64,000 nucleotides of DNA from the NCBI RefSeq assembly GCF_019455385.1, contig NZ_JACOFR010000001.1:248001-312000 (forward strand), written 5' to 3'. A program made the position numbers and the translations under genes. Shown one piece after another: positions 46,121 to 54,376 of this stretch (position 1 is the first letter of the stretch; each line of letters begins with the position of its first letter). The stretch is from Bradyrhizobium sp. BR 10289. GTDB taxonomy: Bacteria; Pseudomonadota; Alphaproteobacteria; Rhizobiales; Xanthobacteraceae. The notes under the pieces were generated by a model. That model was not told where the DNA came from. It made no database searches and saw nothing but the letters and a program-made list of their open reading frames with translations.

Positions 46121-47422
46121 ATGACTCCCGCTGCCCGGCTGTCCGCAGCCATCGAACTGATCGACACCATCGAGACAGACCGCGTGCCCGCCGCCAAGGC
46201 GCTGAAGGAGTGGGGCACCGCGCACCGCTTTGCCGGGTCCGGCGACCGCGCCGCGATTGCCGGCCTGGTCTGGGACGTGCTGCGCCGCTATGCCTCGAGC
46301 GCTTGGCTCATGGACGCAGACACCGCGCGCGCCCGGCTGATCGGGATGCTCCGTCTCGAGCGCAACATGGACACGGCGACCATGGCCGCGCTGTTCGACG
46401 GCAGCCGCTTTGCGCCGGCGCCGCTGACCGGGGCCGAGCAGGCCGCGCTCAGCCAGCGCTCCCTCAAGGATGCGCCAGCGGCCGTTGCCGGCGACTATCC
46501 CGAATGGCTCGATCCGCATTTCGCAAAAGTCTTTGGCGAGGACCGTGCCGCCGAAGCTGCAGCGATGGCCAGCCGGGCCCCGCTGGACCTGCGCGTCAAC
46601 ACGCTAAAGTCCAATCGCGACAAGGTGCTGAAGGCGCTTGCTCATCTTCATGCGAAACCGACGCATTGGTCGGCAACGGGCCTGCGCATCGAGCTTTCGG
46701 CCGATGCGCGTAATCCCGGCATCCAGGCCGAAGAGGATTTCATCAAGGGCGGAGTTGAAGTTCAGGATGAAGGATCGCAGCTGGCGGCCCAGTTCACCGC
46801 GGCAAAACCCGGCGAGCAGGTGATCGATCTCTGTGCCGGTGCAGGCGGCAAGACGCTGGCGCTCGCCGCCCTGATGCAGGGCAAGGGCCGCCTGATCGCC
46901 ACCGACAGCGACAAGCGGCAACTTGCGCCCATTCACGAACGGCTGTCGCGCGCCGGCGTCCACAATGCCGATGTCCGCACACCCAAGGGCGAGACGGATA
47001 CGCTTGCCGACATCCACGCCTCCGCCGACCTCGTCGTGATCGACGCGCCATGCACGGGAACCGGAACCTGGCGCCGCAACCCCGACGCCAAATGGCGCAT
47101 GCGCCCGGGCGCGCTGGAGATCCGCCTGCGCGACCAGGCCGCGGTGCTCGATCGCGCCGTGCCGCTGGTCAAGCCGGGCGGCCGCATCGCCTACATCACG
47201 TGCTCGGTGCTGGCAGAGGAGAACGGCGAGCAGGTGAGGGCGTTCGTTGCCCGCCATCCGGAATTCAAGCTGGTGCCGCCCGAGCAGACCGCCAGCGTGC
47301 TCTGGGACAAGGCAGAGGAATTTGCCGCGGCCGCGCTGGAATCGCCGGAAGGCTGGCTGATGACGCCGCGGCGGACCGGCACGGACGGGTTCTTCGTCTC
47401 TGTTCTGAAAAAGACCGGTTGA
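46121..47422 (+). CDS. RsmB-family rRNA cytosine-C5 methyltransferase
   Basis: 433 residues. N-terminal NusB-like helical part, then a Rossmann SAM domain with DLCAGAGGKTLALAAL, a DxPC motif DAPCTGTGTWRRNPDAKWR and the catalytic cysteine in YITCSVLAEENGEQV. Methylates C5 of an rRNA cytosine; RsmB (16S C967) is the likely function but position is not certain. Ends just before a bidirectional terminator. Confidence 0.92.
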   Translation: MTPAARLSAAIELIDTIETDRVPAAKALKEWGTAHRFAGSGDRAAIAGLVWDVLRRYASSAWLMDADTARARLIGMLRLERNMDTATMAALFDGSRFAPAPLTGAEQAALSQRSLKDAPAAVAGDYPEWLDPHFAKVFGEDRAAEAAAMASRAPLDLRVNTLKSNRDKVLKALAHLHAKPTHWSATGLRIELSADARNPGIQAEEDFIKGGVEVQDEGSQLAAQFTAAKPGEQVIDLCAGAGGKTLALAALMQGKGRLIATDSDKRQLAPIHERLSRAGVHNADVRTPKGETDTLADIHASADLVVIDAPCTGTGTWRRNPDAKWRMRPGALEIRLRDQAAVLDRAVPLVKPGGRIAYITCSVLAEENGEQVRAFVARHPEFKLVPPEQTASVLWDKAEEFAAAALESPEGWLMTPRRTGTDGFFVSVLKKTG

Positions 47423-47428
47423 TCGACG

Positions 47429-47471
47429 TTGTCATCCGGGGCTCGCCCTGCAGGGGCCTCCGGAATGACAG
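47429..47471. repeat. Short inverted repeat, GTCATCCGG / CCGGAATGAC
   Basis: GTCATCCGGGGC and GCCTCCGGAATGAC around GCCCTGCAGGGGC, directly after the methyltransferase stop. Same style as 28009-28112, shorter. Confidence 0.5.
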
Positions 47472-47479
47472 GGCAAACA

Positions 47480-47520
47480 AAAACCCCGCAGACCGGTCCC
47501 GGTCGCGGGGCTTTCTTTTT
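47480..47520. terminator. Bidirectional intrinsic terminator
   Basis: CCCCGC (47484-47489) pairs with GCGGGG (47505-47510), with GACCGG/CCGGTC-type pairing inside. It is followed by CTTTCTTTTT on the plus strand and by TTTTTGTTTG on the minus strand. Serves the RsmB-family gene (+) and cspA (-). Confidence 0.85.
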
Positions 47521-47565
47521 CGAGCGTTCTGCCGGTACGTCTGTGGTCAGAACGGTGCGCGGGCG

Positions 47566-47775
47566 TTAGCCGACGCGGAGATTGTCAGCCGACGACTTGC
47601 CGCTGCGGCGGTCGGCAACAATGTCGAACGAGACCTTCTGGCCCTCGTTGAGGGTCGAGAGGCCAGCGCGCTCGACGGCGCTGATGTGGACGAACACGTC
47701 CTTCTGGCCGTCGTCCGGCTGGATGAAACCATAACCCTTTTGGGTGTTGAACCACTTCACGGTGCCCATAGCCAT
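47566..47775 (-). CDS. Cold-shock protein, CspA family
   Basis: 69 residues, single OB-fold cold-shock domain. RNP1 KGYGFIQP and RNP2 DVFVHISA are intact; N-terminus [10 protein letters not shown] is typical. Binds single-stranded nucleic acids as an RNA chaperone. AAAGGAAG lies 6-8 bases before the ATG. No other gene was recognised in the ~280 bases upstream (47776-48054), which may hold a long untranslated leader as in other csp genes. Confidence 0.95.
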   Translation of the reverse strand: MAMGTVKWFNTQKGYGFIQPDDGQKDVFVHISAVERAGLSTLNEGQKVSFDIVADRRSGKSSADNLRVG

Positions 47776-48054
47776 GGGGAACTTCCTTTAGTTAGTTAGA
47801 GACGGTACGCACGTGGACCGGTACGCATCGCTGCGCCCATAGCCCTGATGAGTCGATGTTTGGAGAATTCATCTGGAAGCGTGCGCGCCCGTCTGCAACG
47901 AAGCGAAGCGGCCCAGTCGTTCGGCCAAGTATCGATGATCACAATATAGCGAGAATTTGGGGCCGCTTCAAGGCACCACCCGCGACCCGGCACGTCGCGA
48001 GACTTTGCTATTTTGCGATGCAAATGACCGGTCGTCCCGACCGTTTGGCGCCTC

Positions 48055-48387
48055 TCAATCGACGATGAAAAGCGTGGCACCCGTAGCCGTCGAGGACCGG
48101 TGCGCGGCGTCGCCGAAGTCCGAGACCTGGTAGCTCATCCCCGCCGTCAGCCTGAACTTGCGCCCGTCGCGCAGCTCGCTGTCGAGCTCGCCCTTGACCA
48201 CGAAGATCACATGGCCGCGGTCGCACCAATGGTCGGCGAGATAGCCCGGCGAATACTCGACCATCCGCACCCGGAGGTCGCCGATATTGAGCGTGCGCCA
48301 CAGCGCCTGGCCGGTCTCGCCGGCATGAATGGTCGGCTCGACCTTGCTCCAGTTGGTGACGGTAAAGGGGGAGGTGGGGAGTTTCAT
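48055..48387 (-). CDS. DHCW-motif cupin-fold protein
   Basis: 110 residues. Single cupin barrel; the family motif appears as LADHWCDRGHVIFVVKGELDSEL, which supplies the His and Cys near the metal site, and the C-terminal half carries TAGMSYQVSDFGDAAHRSST. Function unknown. Lone gene, start MKLPTSPFTV. Confidence 0.88.
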   Translation of the reverse strand: MKLPTSPFTVTNWSKVEPTIHAGETGQALWRTLNIGDLRVRMVEYSPGYLADHWCDRGHVIFVVKGELDSELRDGRKFRLTAGMSYQVSDFGDAAHRSSTATGATLFIVD

Positions 48388-48468
48388 GGTGGAATCCTGT
48401 CTCAGAGCCGGCGGCGCAGTGCTAGCTCAGGAATCCTTACAAGTCTTCCATCCCGTTGCAGCGATGCG

Positions 48469-49755
48469 CTAAGGCGCCTCCGCGCAGCCGGCCGGCACCT
48501 CGATCCGGCTTGCCGTGATCACCCAGACCAGCAGCGCGGCAGCGCTGATTCCGGCGCCGAGCGCGCAGACGCCGATCCAGCCGGCCATGGCGTATACGAG
48601 CGTTGATGCGATCGCGCCGGTCGCGCTGCCGATCGAGTAGAACACCATGTAGCCGCCGACGAGACGGCTGGCGGCATCGGGGCGCGCAGCAACCATCAGG
48701 CTCTGGCTGGTCACGTGCACGGCCTGGATCGCAAAATCGAGCATCATCACGCCGGCGAGCAGGAGCCAGAGCGAGGTGTCCAGGCAGGCGATCGGCGCCC
48801 AGGCCGCGAGCATCAGCAACAGCGACAGCCCGGTGGTGCGCTGGCCCCAGCCGAGATCGGCGAAGCGGCCGGCGTTGCGCGCCGCCAGCGCCCCGGCGAC
48901 GCCCGCAATCCCGAGCGCCCCGATCGTCGTGTGGGACAATGAGATCGGAGGCGCCGCGAGCGGCAGCACGATCGCGTTCCAGAACACGTTGAGATTGGCG
49001 AAGATCAGGAACGCGAACATGGCGCGCTCGCGCACGATCCGCTCCTCGACGAACAGTGCGGCCGTCGAGCGCAGCAAGGCAAGATAGGAGGATCGGCTCA
49101 ACACGGCCTGCGGAGCGCGCGGCAGCACGCGCAGGAGCGTTGCCGCCATCGCGAGCATGAGACCGGCCGAGACGAGATAGACCAGGCGCCAGCCCCCGAT
49201 ATCGGCGAGCGTGCCCGAGGCGAAGCGCGCGAGCAGGACGCCTGCGACGACGCCGCTCGTCACCGTGCCGATGGCTCCACCGCGCTCGGCCGGGCGTGCC
49301 ATTGTCGCAGCCAGCGCAACCAGCACCTGGATGACGACGGCGAGCACGCCGACCAGCGCCAGTCCTGCGAACAGGACGGCGGCATGCGAAGCGGTGGCGA
49401 CGACGAGCAGGGCGATCGCCGACAGCGTGATCTGGCCGACGATCAGGCGCCGACGGTCCCAGAGATCGCCGAGCGGCACGATCAGGATCAGGCCGAAGGC
49501 GTAGCCGATTTGCGTCGAAGTCATCACCATGCCGATCGCGGCCGGCGTTATGCCGAAATCATGCGCCATTGCATCGAGCAGCGGCTGCGCGAAGTAGATG
49601 TTGGCGACGCTCAGGCCGCAGGTCAGCGCGAACAGCAGGGCCATCGGGCGCGACAATCCGCGCCCCGCGATCTCGTCAGCGTCTTTGGCTGTCGGGTTGT
49701 CTCGCAACTGCGCCGTCGGGTTCTCGTTCGTTATGGTCGTCTCCGGCACGGTCAA
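48469..49755 (-). CDS. MFS transporter, YnfM/AraJ-like
   Basis: 428 residues, about 12 transmembrane helices. The N-terminus ALTCGLSVANIYFAQPLLDAMAHDFGITPAAIGMVMTSTQIGYAFGLILIVPLGDLWDRRRLIVGQ includes MFS motif A; the YFAQPLL motif is typical of DHA1 carriers of the YnfM group, which often export drugs or organic acids. It is divergent from an HxlR regulator gene; the 71-base space carries HxlR-type repeats at 49772-49815, so it is likely regulated by that protein. Confidence 0.92.
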   Translation of the reverse strand: MTVPETTITNENPTAQLRDNPTAKDADEIAGRGLSRPMALLFALTCGLSVANIYFAQPLLDAMAHDFGITPAAIGMVMTSTQIGYAFGLILIVPLGDLWDRRRLIVGQITLSAIALLVVATASHAAVLFAGLALVGVLAVVIQVLVALAATMARPAERGGAIGTVTSGVVAGVLLARFASGTLADIGGWRLVYLVSAGLMLAMAATLLRVLPRAPQAVLSRSSYLALLRSTAALFVEERIVRERAMFAFLIFANLNVFWNAIVLPLAAPPISLSHTTIGALGIAGVAGALAARNAGRFADLGWGQRTTGLSLLLMLAAWAPIACLDTSLWLLLAGVMMLDFAIQAVHVTSQSLMVAARPDAASRLVGGYMVFYSIGSATGAIASTLVYAMAGWIGVCALGAGISAAALLVWVITASRIEVPAGCAEAP

Positions 49756-49771
49756 TCCAGTTCTATAAAAA

Positions 49772-49815
49772 GACCAGTTGCGCGGGCTGCTGTCTAGTCT
49801 TATTTTAAGACCAGC
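49772..49815. promoter_or_regulatory. Repeated AAGACCAG boxes and GTCTTA-TTT-TAAGAC inverted repeat
   Basis: AAGACCAGT at 49772-49780 and AAGACCAGC at 49807-49815 are direct repeats with start-to-start spacing 35. GTCTTATTTTAAGAC (49797-49811) is a perfect 6-3-6 inverted repeat that overlaps the second box. All lie between the MFS start (49755) and the hxlR start (49827), suitable for control of both. Confidence 0.7.
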
Positions 49816-49826
49816 TGGAGAGCCTG

Positions 49827-50279
49827 ATGAAGCTGACCGGTTTTGCCAAGGTGGAATGCCCGGTGGGGCGGGCGCTGGACGCCATCGGTGACTGGTGGTC
49901 GCTGCTGATCGTGCGCGACGCGTTCGACGGGCTGCGCCGGTTCGGCGATTTCCAGAAGAACCTCGGCATTGCCAAGGGCATGCTCAGCGCGCGCCTGCAT
50001 AAGCTGGTGCATCTCGGCGTGCTCGAGCTGGTTCCCGCCTCCGACGGCAGCGCCTATCAGGAATACGCCTTGACGCGTAAGGGCCGCGACCTGTTTCCGG
50101 TGGTCGTCGCCTTGAGGCAATGGGGCGAAGCGCACCTTTATGCGCGCGGCGAGGCACATTCCGACCTGGTGGATCAGGCAGGCCAGCCGGTCGGGCGATT
50201 GGTGCTGCCCTCACGCGCCGGCCGGCCGCTGACATGGTCGGACACGAAGGTCCGGAAGGTCGGCGCGCGCAAGCGCTGA
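49827..50279 (+). CDS. HxlR family transcriptional regulator
   Basis: 150 residues. Winged helix of the HxlR type with the N-terminal pattern CPVGRALDAIGDWWSLLIVRDAFDGLRRFGDFQKNLGIAKGMLSARLHKLVHLGVLEL (residues ~10-70). The N-terminal Cys (KVECPVG) is a possible redox or ligand sensor, as in several HxlR proteins. Divergent from the MFS gene, which it probably represses or activates in response to a toxic compound. Confidence 0.93.
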   Translation: MKLTGFAKVECPVGRALDAIGDWWSLLIVRDAFDGLRRFGDFQKNLGIAKGMLSARLHKLVHLGVLELVPASDGSAYQEYALTRKGRDLFPVVVALRQWGEAHLYARGEAHSDLVDQAGQPVGRLVLPSRAGRPLTWSDTKVRKVGARKR

Positions 50280-50358
50280 CGGCGGCATCTTTCCCGCGTG
50301 CTTCTTTTCCGTCATTGCGAGCCGCGCCCGCAACGAAGGTGCCGCCTCGACACGGCCC

Positions 50359-50730
50359 TCAATGCAGCAAATGGTTGGCCGAGCCCTGCACGATCAGCCC
50401 CGCATCGTTCACCCGTAGATATTCGCAGATCTTCGTGCCCCGCTCGTTCGCGTAGAACACCACGACGCTATCCGGGCTCACGAACACGTCGATCAGCGAA
50501 AAATGCAGCTCGGGCAGCAGGGCGAGCGCCTTGCTCCAATAGGCCCGCAGCGCGTCCTTGCCGCGCACCGTGCCGCTGGCATCGAATCCCACCATGGGAA
50601 TGCGGTCCGACGTCATCACGACATCTTCGTCGTAGAGCGTCAGCACGCGCTCGAGGTCGCGCGCGTTCCAGGCCTCGACCCAGGTCCGGCCGAGCGCGGC
50701 AAGCGACGATGGCTGATGGTGCTGTGACAT
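50359..50730 (-). CDS. SnoaL-like/nuclear transport factor 2 domain protein
   Basis: 123 residues. NTF2-like fold: WVEAWNARDLERVLTLYDEDVVMTSDRIPM, GKDALRAYWSKALALLPELHFSLIDVFVSPDSVVVFY. Many such proteins are isomerases, cyclases or stress-induced proteins of unknown ligand. Divergent from guaA by ~150 bases. A TAGGT...ACCTA dyad at 50774-50794 lies about 45 bases upstream and may be a regulatory site (weak). Confidence 0.85.
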   Translation of the reverse strand: MSQHHQPSSLAALGRTWVEAWNARDLERVLTLYDEDVVMTSDRIPMVGFDASGTVRGKDALRAYWSKALALLPELHFSLIDVFVSPDSVVVFYANERGTKICEYLRVNDAGLIVQGSANHLLH

Positions 50731-50879
50731 GGCGATCTCTCCCTGATTAGCCCCGGTTCAATCAGCGGGCAATTAGGTCAATAATACTTACCTATATGCG
50801 TTTGTCCATGCCCAAAGAAGCATGTGGGCGCGCGCCCCGCGCGGTTGCGGGCAGGCCGCACGTCGCGTATTGGCTTGCC

Positions 50880-52478
50880 ATGACAGCAGCACAGAACGAC
50901 CGCTCCGCGTCGACGCCCTCGGTGGCCTCGGCGCACGACAAGATTCTCATCGTCGACTTCGGCAGCCAGGTGACGCAGCTGATCGCGCGCCGCGTGCGCG
51001 AGGACGGCGTCTATTGCGAGATCGTCCCCTTCAACAAGGCCGAAGACGCCTTCAAGGAGATGAAGCCGAAGGCGGTGATTCTCTCCGGCGGCCCTGAGTC
51101 GGTGCATGAGGAAGGCTCGCCGCGTGCCCCGCAGCTGATCTTCGACTCGGGCGTGCCCGTGATGGGCATCTGCTACGGCCAGATGACCATGGCCGCCCAG
51201 CTTGGCGGCGAGGTCGAGGGCGGCCATCACCGCGAATTCGGCCGCGCAGATGTCGAGGTCAAGGCGGGCAGCAAGCTGTTCGAGGACGTCTGGTCGCAAG
51301 GCAGCAAGAACCAGGTCTGGATGAGCCATGGCGACCGCATCACCAAGATGCCGCCGGGCTTCTCGGTCGCCGGCACCTCGCCGAACGCGCCGTTCGCGAT
51401 CATCCAGGACGAGACGCGCAAGTATTACGGCCTGATGTTCCACCCCGAAGTGGTGCACACGCCGGACGGCGCCAAACTGATCCGCAATTTCGTGCGCAAG
51501 ATCGCCGGCCTGACCGGCGACTGGACCATGCGCGCCTTCCGCGAGGAGGAGATCGCTAAGATCCGCGCCCAGGTCGGCAAGGGCAGGGTGATCTGCGGCC
51601 TGTCCGGCGGCGTCGATTCCGCCGTCGCGGCCGTGCTGATCCACGAGGCCATCGGCGACCAACTGACGTGTGTTTTCGTCGATCACGGCATGCTGCGCCT
51701 CGACGAAGCGAAAACGGTCGTCGACCTGTTCCGCCACCACTACAACATCCCGCTCGTGCATGTGGATGCCTCCAAGCAGTTCCTGGGCGCGCTCGAAGGC
51801 GTCACCGACCCCGAAACCAAGCGCAAGACCATCGGCCGCCTCTTCATCGAGGTGTTCGAAGCTGAAGCCAAGAAGATCGGCGGCGCCGACTTCCTGGCGC
51901 AGGGCACGCTCTACCCCGACGTGATCGAAAGCGTCTCCTTCACCGGCGGACCTTCAGTCACCATCAAGTCGCACCACAATGTCGGGGGCCTCCCCGAGCG
52001 CATGAACATGAAGCTCGTCGAGCCCCTGCGCGAGCTGTTCAAGGACGAGGTCCGCAAGCTCGGCCGCGAGCTCGGCCTGCCCGAAATCTTCGTCGGCCGC
52101 CACCCGTTCCCGGGCCCCGGCCTTGCCATCCGCTGCCCCGGCGAGATCACCAAGGACAAGCTCGACATCCTGCGCAAGGCCGATGCCGTCTACATCGACC
52201 AGATCAGGAAGCACGGCCTCTACGACGACATCTGGCAGGCCTTTGCGGTGCTGCTCCCGGTGAAGACCGTGGGCGTCATGGGCGACGGCCGCACCTACGA
52301 CTACGTCGTGGGCCTGCGCGCCGTGACATCGACCGACGGCATGACCGCCGACTTCTACCAGTTCGACATGAAGTTCCTGGGCGAGACCGCGACGCGCATC
52401 ATCAACGAGGTGAAGGGCGTGAATAGGGTGGTGTACGACGTGACCAGCAAGCCGCCTGGGACGATCGAGTGGGAGTAG
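50880..52478 (+). CDS. guaA: GMP synthase (glutamine-hydrolysing)
   Basis: 532 residues. Class I glutamine amidotransferase domain (~1-215) with nucleophile Cys98 in GICYGQM and the His-Glu pair near HPEVVHT; ATP pyrophosphatase domain with the PP-loop SGGVDS at 242-247; C-terminal dimerisation domain ending [16 protein letters not shown]. Converts XMP to GMP. The start at 50880 fits the family N-terminus; an in-frame ATG 84 bases upstream is possible. A decayed copy of its 3' end is present at 54262-54340, consistent with use as an integration site. Confidence 0.96.
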   Translation: MTAAQNDRSASTPSVASAHDKILIVDFGSQVTQLIARRVREDGVYCEIVPFNKAEDAFKEMKPKAVILSGGPESVHEEGSPRAPQLIFDSGVPVMGICYGQMTMAAQLGGEVEGGHHREFGRADVEVKAGSKLFEDVWSQGSKNQVWMSHGDRITKMPPGFSVAGTSPNAPFAIIQDETRKYYGLMFHPEVVHTPDGAKLIRNFVRKIAGLTGDWTMRAFREEEIAKIRAQVGKGRVICGLSGGVDSAVAAVLIHEAIGDQLTCVFVDHGMLRLDEAKTVVDLFRHHYNIPLVHVDASKQFLGALEGVTDPETKRKTIGRLFIEVFEAEAKKIGGADFLAQGTLYPDVIESVSFTGGPSVTIKSHHNVGGLPERMNMKLVEPLRELFKDEVRKLGRELGLPEIFVGRHPFPGPGLAIRCPGEITKDKLDILRKADAVYIDQIRKHGLYDDIWQAFAVLLPVKTVGVMGDGRTYDYVVGLRAVTSTDGMTADFYQFDMKFLGETATRIINEVKGVNRVVYDVTSKPPGTIEWE

Positions 52479-52550
52479 GGGCTTCTCTCCAACTTGCTTG
52501 TTACTGAGCTAAGTCGTTTCTTCCCGGCAAGAGGCAGCGCGGCATAGATC

Positions 52551-53453
52551 ATGGGATTTGGGGTATTCATCCATCGATCGGATTCGATCTACGATGACAG
52601 CCCGGCTGAACGGTATCAATTTCCCAGCCAGTATCTTGGTCGCGTCGAAGCCTGCATTGGCGATTGGATCATCTACTACGAGCCGCGCAAGGTCGCTGAG
52701 ACGCGTGGTTACTTTGCGATTGCCCGGGTTCAACGCGTTGTTCCGGACCCCGGCACTGAGGGCATGTACCTCGCTCTTATCGAGCCAGGAAGCTATCTGG
52801 ATTTTGCCAATCCGGTTTCCTTCAGCGGTCCAGACGGTCCCGTAGAGCGCGGCGTCCTGAATGAGCAGGGACGAATTTCAGGGCGTGCCCAGTCAGCAGT
52901 CCGGCCGATCTCGCTTGAAGATTTTAATAGAATATTCGAACTCGGCTTCGCTGAGGGCGCGCCGCTGCTGCCCCGCGTGGATGCGGATGTGCGGCGGTCT
53001 CAATTTGACGAAAAAGAGCAAGCGCCGTTCAAATTTGAGCAGCAGCGAGATCGCGTCAGTCTTACGGTATCGAGAGTTTTGCGTGATCGTGTTTTTCGTC
53101 GAATCGTGCTGCGTGCTTACGATGAACGTTGCGCCATTACTGGACTGAAGCTCATAAATGGAATGGGGCGAGCTGAGGTTGCGGCGGCGCACATTCGGCC
53201 TGTGGAGGCCAATGGACCGGACATCGTCAGCAATGGCATCGCTCTGTCTGGTATCGCGCATTGGATGTTCGATCGCGGTTTGATTAGCCTAGCCGATGAT
53301 CTGGAAATATTGATTTCCCGCCAGACGAACGACCTGGAAGGAGTTCGATCGGTCATCAACAAGACCGGTCGTGCGCTTGAGCCAAGAAGGCCGCTAGATC
53401 GACCTCATCCGCATTTTTTACGATGGCACCGCGAGCATTGCTTCAAGCAGTGA
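52551..53453 (+). CDS. HNH endonuclease with N-terminal PUA/EVE-like domain
   Basis: 300 residues. Residues ~1-110 (GVFIHRSDSIYDDSPAERYQFP... GRVEACIGDWIIYYEP... GYFAIARVQRVVPD) have the tyrosine-rich pattern of an EVE/PUA-like fold. The C-terminal HNH domain begins at YDERCAITG and has His214 (AHIRPV), Asn228 and His237 (NGIALSGIAHWMF), matching the HNH_2/COG3440 'predicted restriction endonuclease' group. EVE-HNH fusions such as VcaM4I cut modified DNA, so a modification-dependent nuclease is plausible, but not proven. Codon use and AT-content look higher than in neighbours, in keeping with acquired DNA. Part of the cassette between guaA and its 3' remnant. Confidence 0.85.
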   Translation: MGFGVFIHRSDSIYDDSPAERYQFPSQYLGRVEACIGDWIIYYEPRKVAETRGYFAIARVQRVVPDPGTEGMYLALIEPGSYLDFANPVSFSGPDGPVERGVLNEQGRISGRAQSAVRPISLEDFNRIFELGFAEGAPLLPRVDADVRRSQFDEKEQAPFKFEQQRDRVSLTVSRVLRDRVFRRIVLRAYDERCAITGLKLINGMGRAEVAAAHIRPVEANGPDIVSNGIALSGIAHWMFDRGLISLADDLEILISRQTNDLEGVRSVINKTGRALEPRRPLDRPHPHFLRWHREHCFKQ

Positions 53454-53542
53454 GCACTTGAACAGCCCGCAGGATGGGCGGAGTAGGCCGAAACCTATCG
53501 CGTCGCCTGCGCCGCCTCCTTGAACTGAGAGGCGATTGCGTG

Positions 53543-53561
53543 TATGACTACTGTGGTCATA
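53543..53561. promoter_or_regulatory. Operator-like palindrome upstream of antitoxin gene
   Basis: TATGACTACTGTGGTCATA is a near-perfect 19-bp palindrome with TATGAC / GTCATA arms and further pairing inside. It lies 10 bases before the ATG at 53572, where a Phd-type antitoxin would autoregulate the module. Confidence 0.75.
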
Positions 53562-53571
53562 TAGGTGCCTC

Positions 53572-53814
53572 ATGCGCGAAATTCAGCTTCGTGATGCGAA
53601 GGCCAATCTGTCCGCAGTCGTCGATGAGGCTATCGACGGCAAACCTGCGGTGATCACGCGTCATGGCAAGAAGCAGGCGGTGGTGCTGAGCTACGAGGAG
53701 TGGCGTCGCCTGTCGCAGGTCCCGAGCTTCGGGCGCTTGCTCGCGGCAGCTCCGGTGAGGGTGGGAGAACTGCCGGCGCGGAATCGGTCCAAGTTGCGCA
53801 AGACCGACTTCTGA
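53572..53814 (+). CDS. Type II antitoxin, Phd/YefM family
   Basis: 80 residues. N-terminal Phd fold IQLRDAKANLSAVVDEAIDGKPAVITRHGKKQAVVLSYEEWRRL, characteristic of the DNA-binding antitoxin dimer; C-terminal tail (~55-80) is the toxin-binding part. Three bases separate it from the PIN toxin gene, standard TA layout. Autoregulation through 53543-53561 is likely. Confidence 0.92.
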   Translation: MREIQLRDAKANLSAVVDEAIDGKPAVITRHGKKQAVVLSYEEWRRLSQVPSFGRLLAAAPVRVGELPARNRSKLRKTDF

Positions 53815-53817
53815 AAC

Positions 53818-54255
53818 GTGTACCTCGTCGATACCAACGTCATATCCGCGTTCTCGCCGAGCCGGTCGGCATCCGCCAAGCTGGCCGAGTGGATGGATGC
53901 GCAATCCGCCTCGTTGTTCTTGTCCGCCGTGACGATTGCGGAGGTCGAGGACGGAATCGCCAAGCTGCGACGCGAGAAGGCCACGCGCAGGAGCAAGGAC
54001 TTGGCCCAATGGCTGGACGCCGTCTTGCATCTCTATGGTAACCGAGTCCTGGCGTTTGACACGGCAGCCGCGCGGCTCGCGGGAGAGCTATCGGACCGGG
54101 CTCGCGGGCAGGGGCATGCGCCCGGATTTGCCGATATCATCATTGCTGCGACGGCGCGTCAGCACGCGCTGACGATCCTGTCGCGCAATGTCAGACACTT
54201 CGAGCCGCTCGGTGTGCCTGTGCTCGATCCCTTTAGTGAGTTGCCGCCGCCCTGA
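53818..54255 (+). CDS. vapC: PIN-domain toxin, VapC family
   Basis: 145 residues, GTG start. PIN acidic residues: Asp in YLVDTNVIS, Glu in TIAEVEDGI, and Asp in APGFADIIIAATA, plus a C-terminal pattern ILSRNVRHFEPLGVPVLDPF. VapC toxins cleave tRNA or rRNA and are held inactive by the antitoxin. Pairing of a Phd-type antitoxin with a PIN toxin is common. Its 3' end is copied in decayed form at 55713-55795. Confidence 0.92.
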   Translation: MYLVDTNVISAFSPSRSASAKLAEWMDAQSASLFLSAVTIAEVEDGIAKLRREKATRRSKDLAQWLDAVLHLYGNRVLAFDTAAARLAGELSDRARGQGHAPGFADIIIAATARQHALTILSRNVRHFEPLGVPVLDPFSELPPP

Positions 54256-54261
54256 TCGCCG

Positions 54262-54340
54262 CGATCATCAACGAGGCGAAGCGCATGAATCGGGTGGTGT
54301 ACGACGCGGGAGCAAGGCGGCGGGACAGGTGGGAGCAGGG
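54262..54340 (+). pseudogene. Decayed copy of the guaA 3' end
   Basis: 54264-54306 matches 52398-52440 of guaA at 39 of 43 positions; in frame this is IINExKxxNRVVYD, 11 of 14 residues of the guaA C-terminus. Similarity continues with small gaps to GTGGGAG near 54335, matching the region of the guaA stop. Such a displaced 3' fragment is what remains when an element integrates at guaA and supplies a new gene end. No integrase is seen between the two copies. Confidence 0.8.
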
Positions 54341-54376
54341 CGTCGCCGCCCCCGCTGCGGTCTGATGTAGGCCCAT

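Noticed and set aside
47776..48054. Small gene upstream of cspA
   Set aside because: Short frames exist in several phases but none shows a family pattern; more likely leader DNA of cspA.
50774..50794. TAGGT-N11-ACCTA dyad between the SnoaL-like gene and guaA
   Set aside because: Arms of only five bases; too weak to call as a site.
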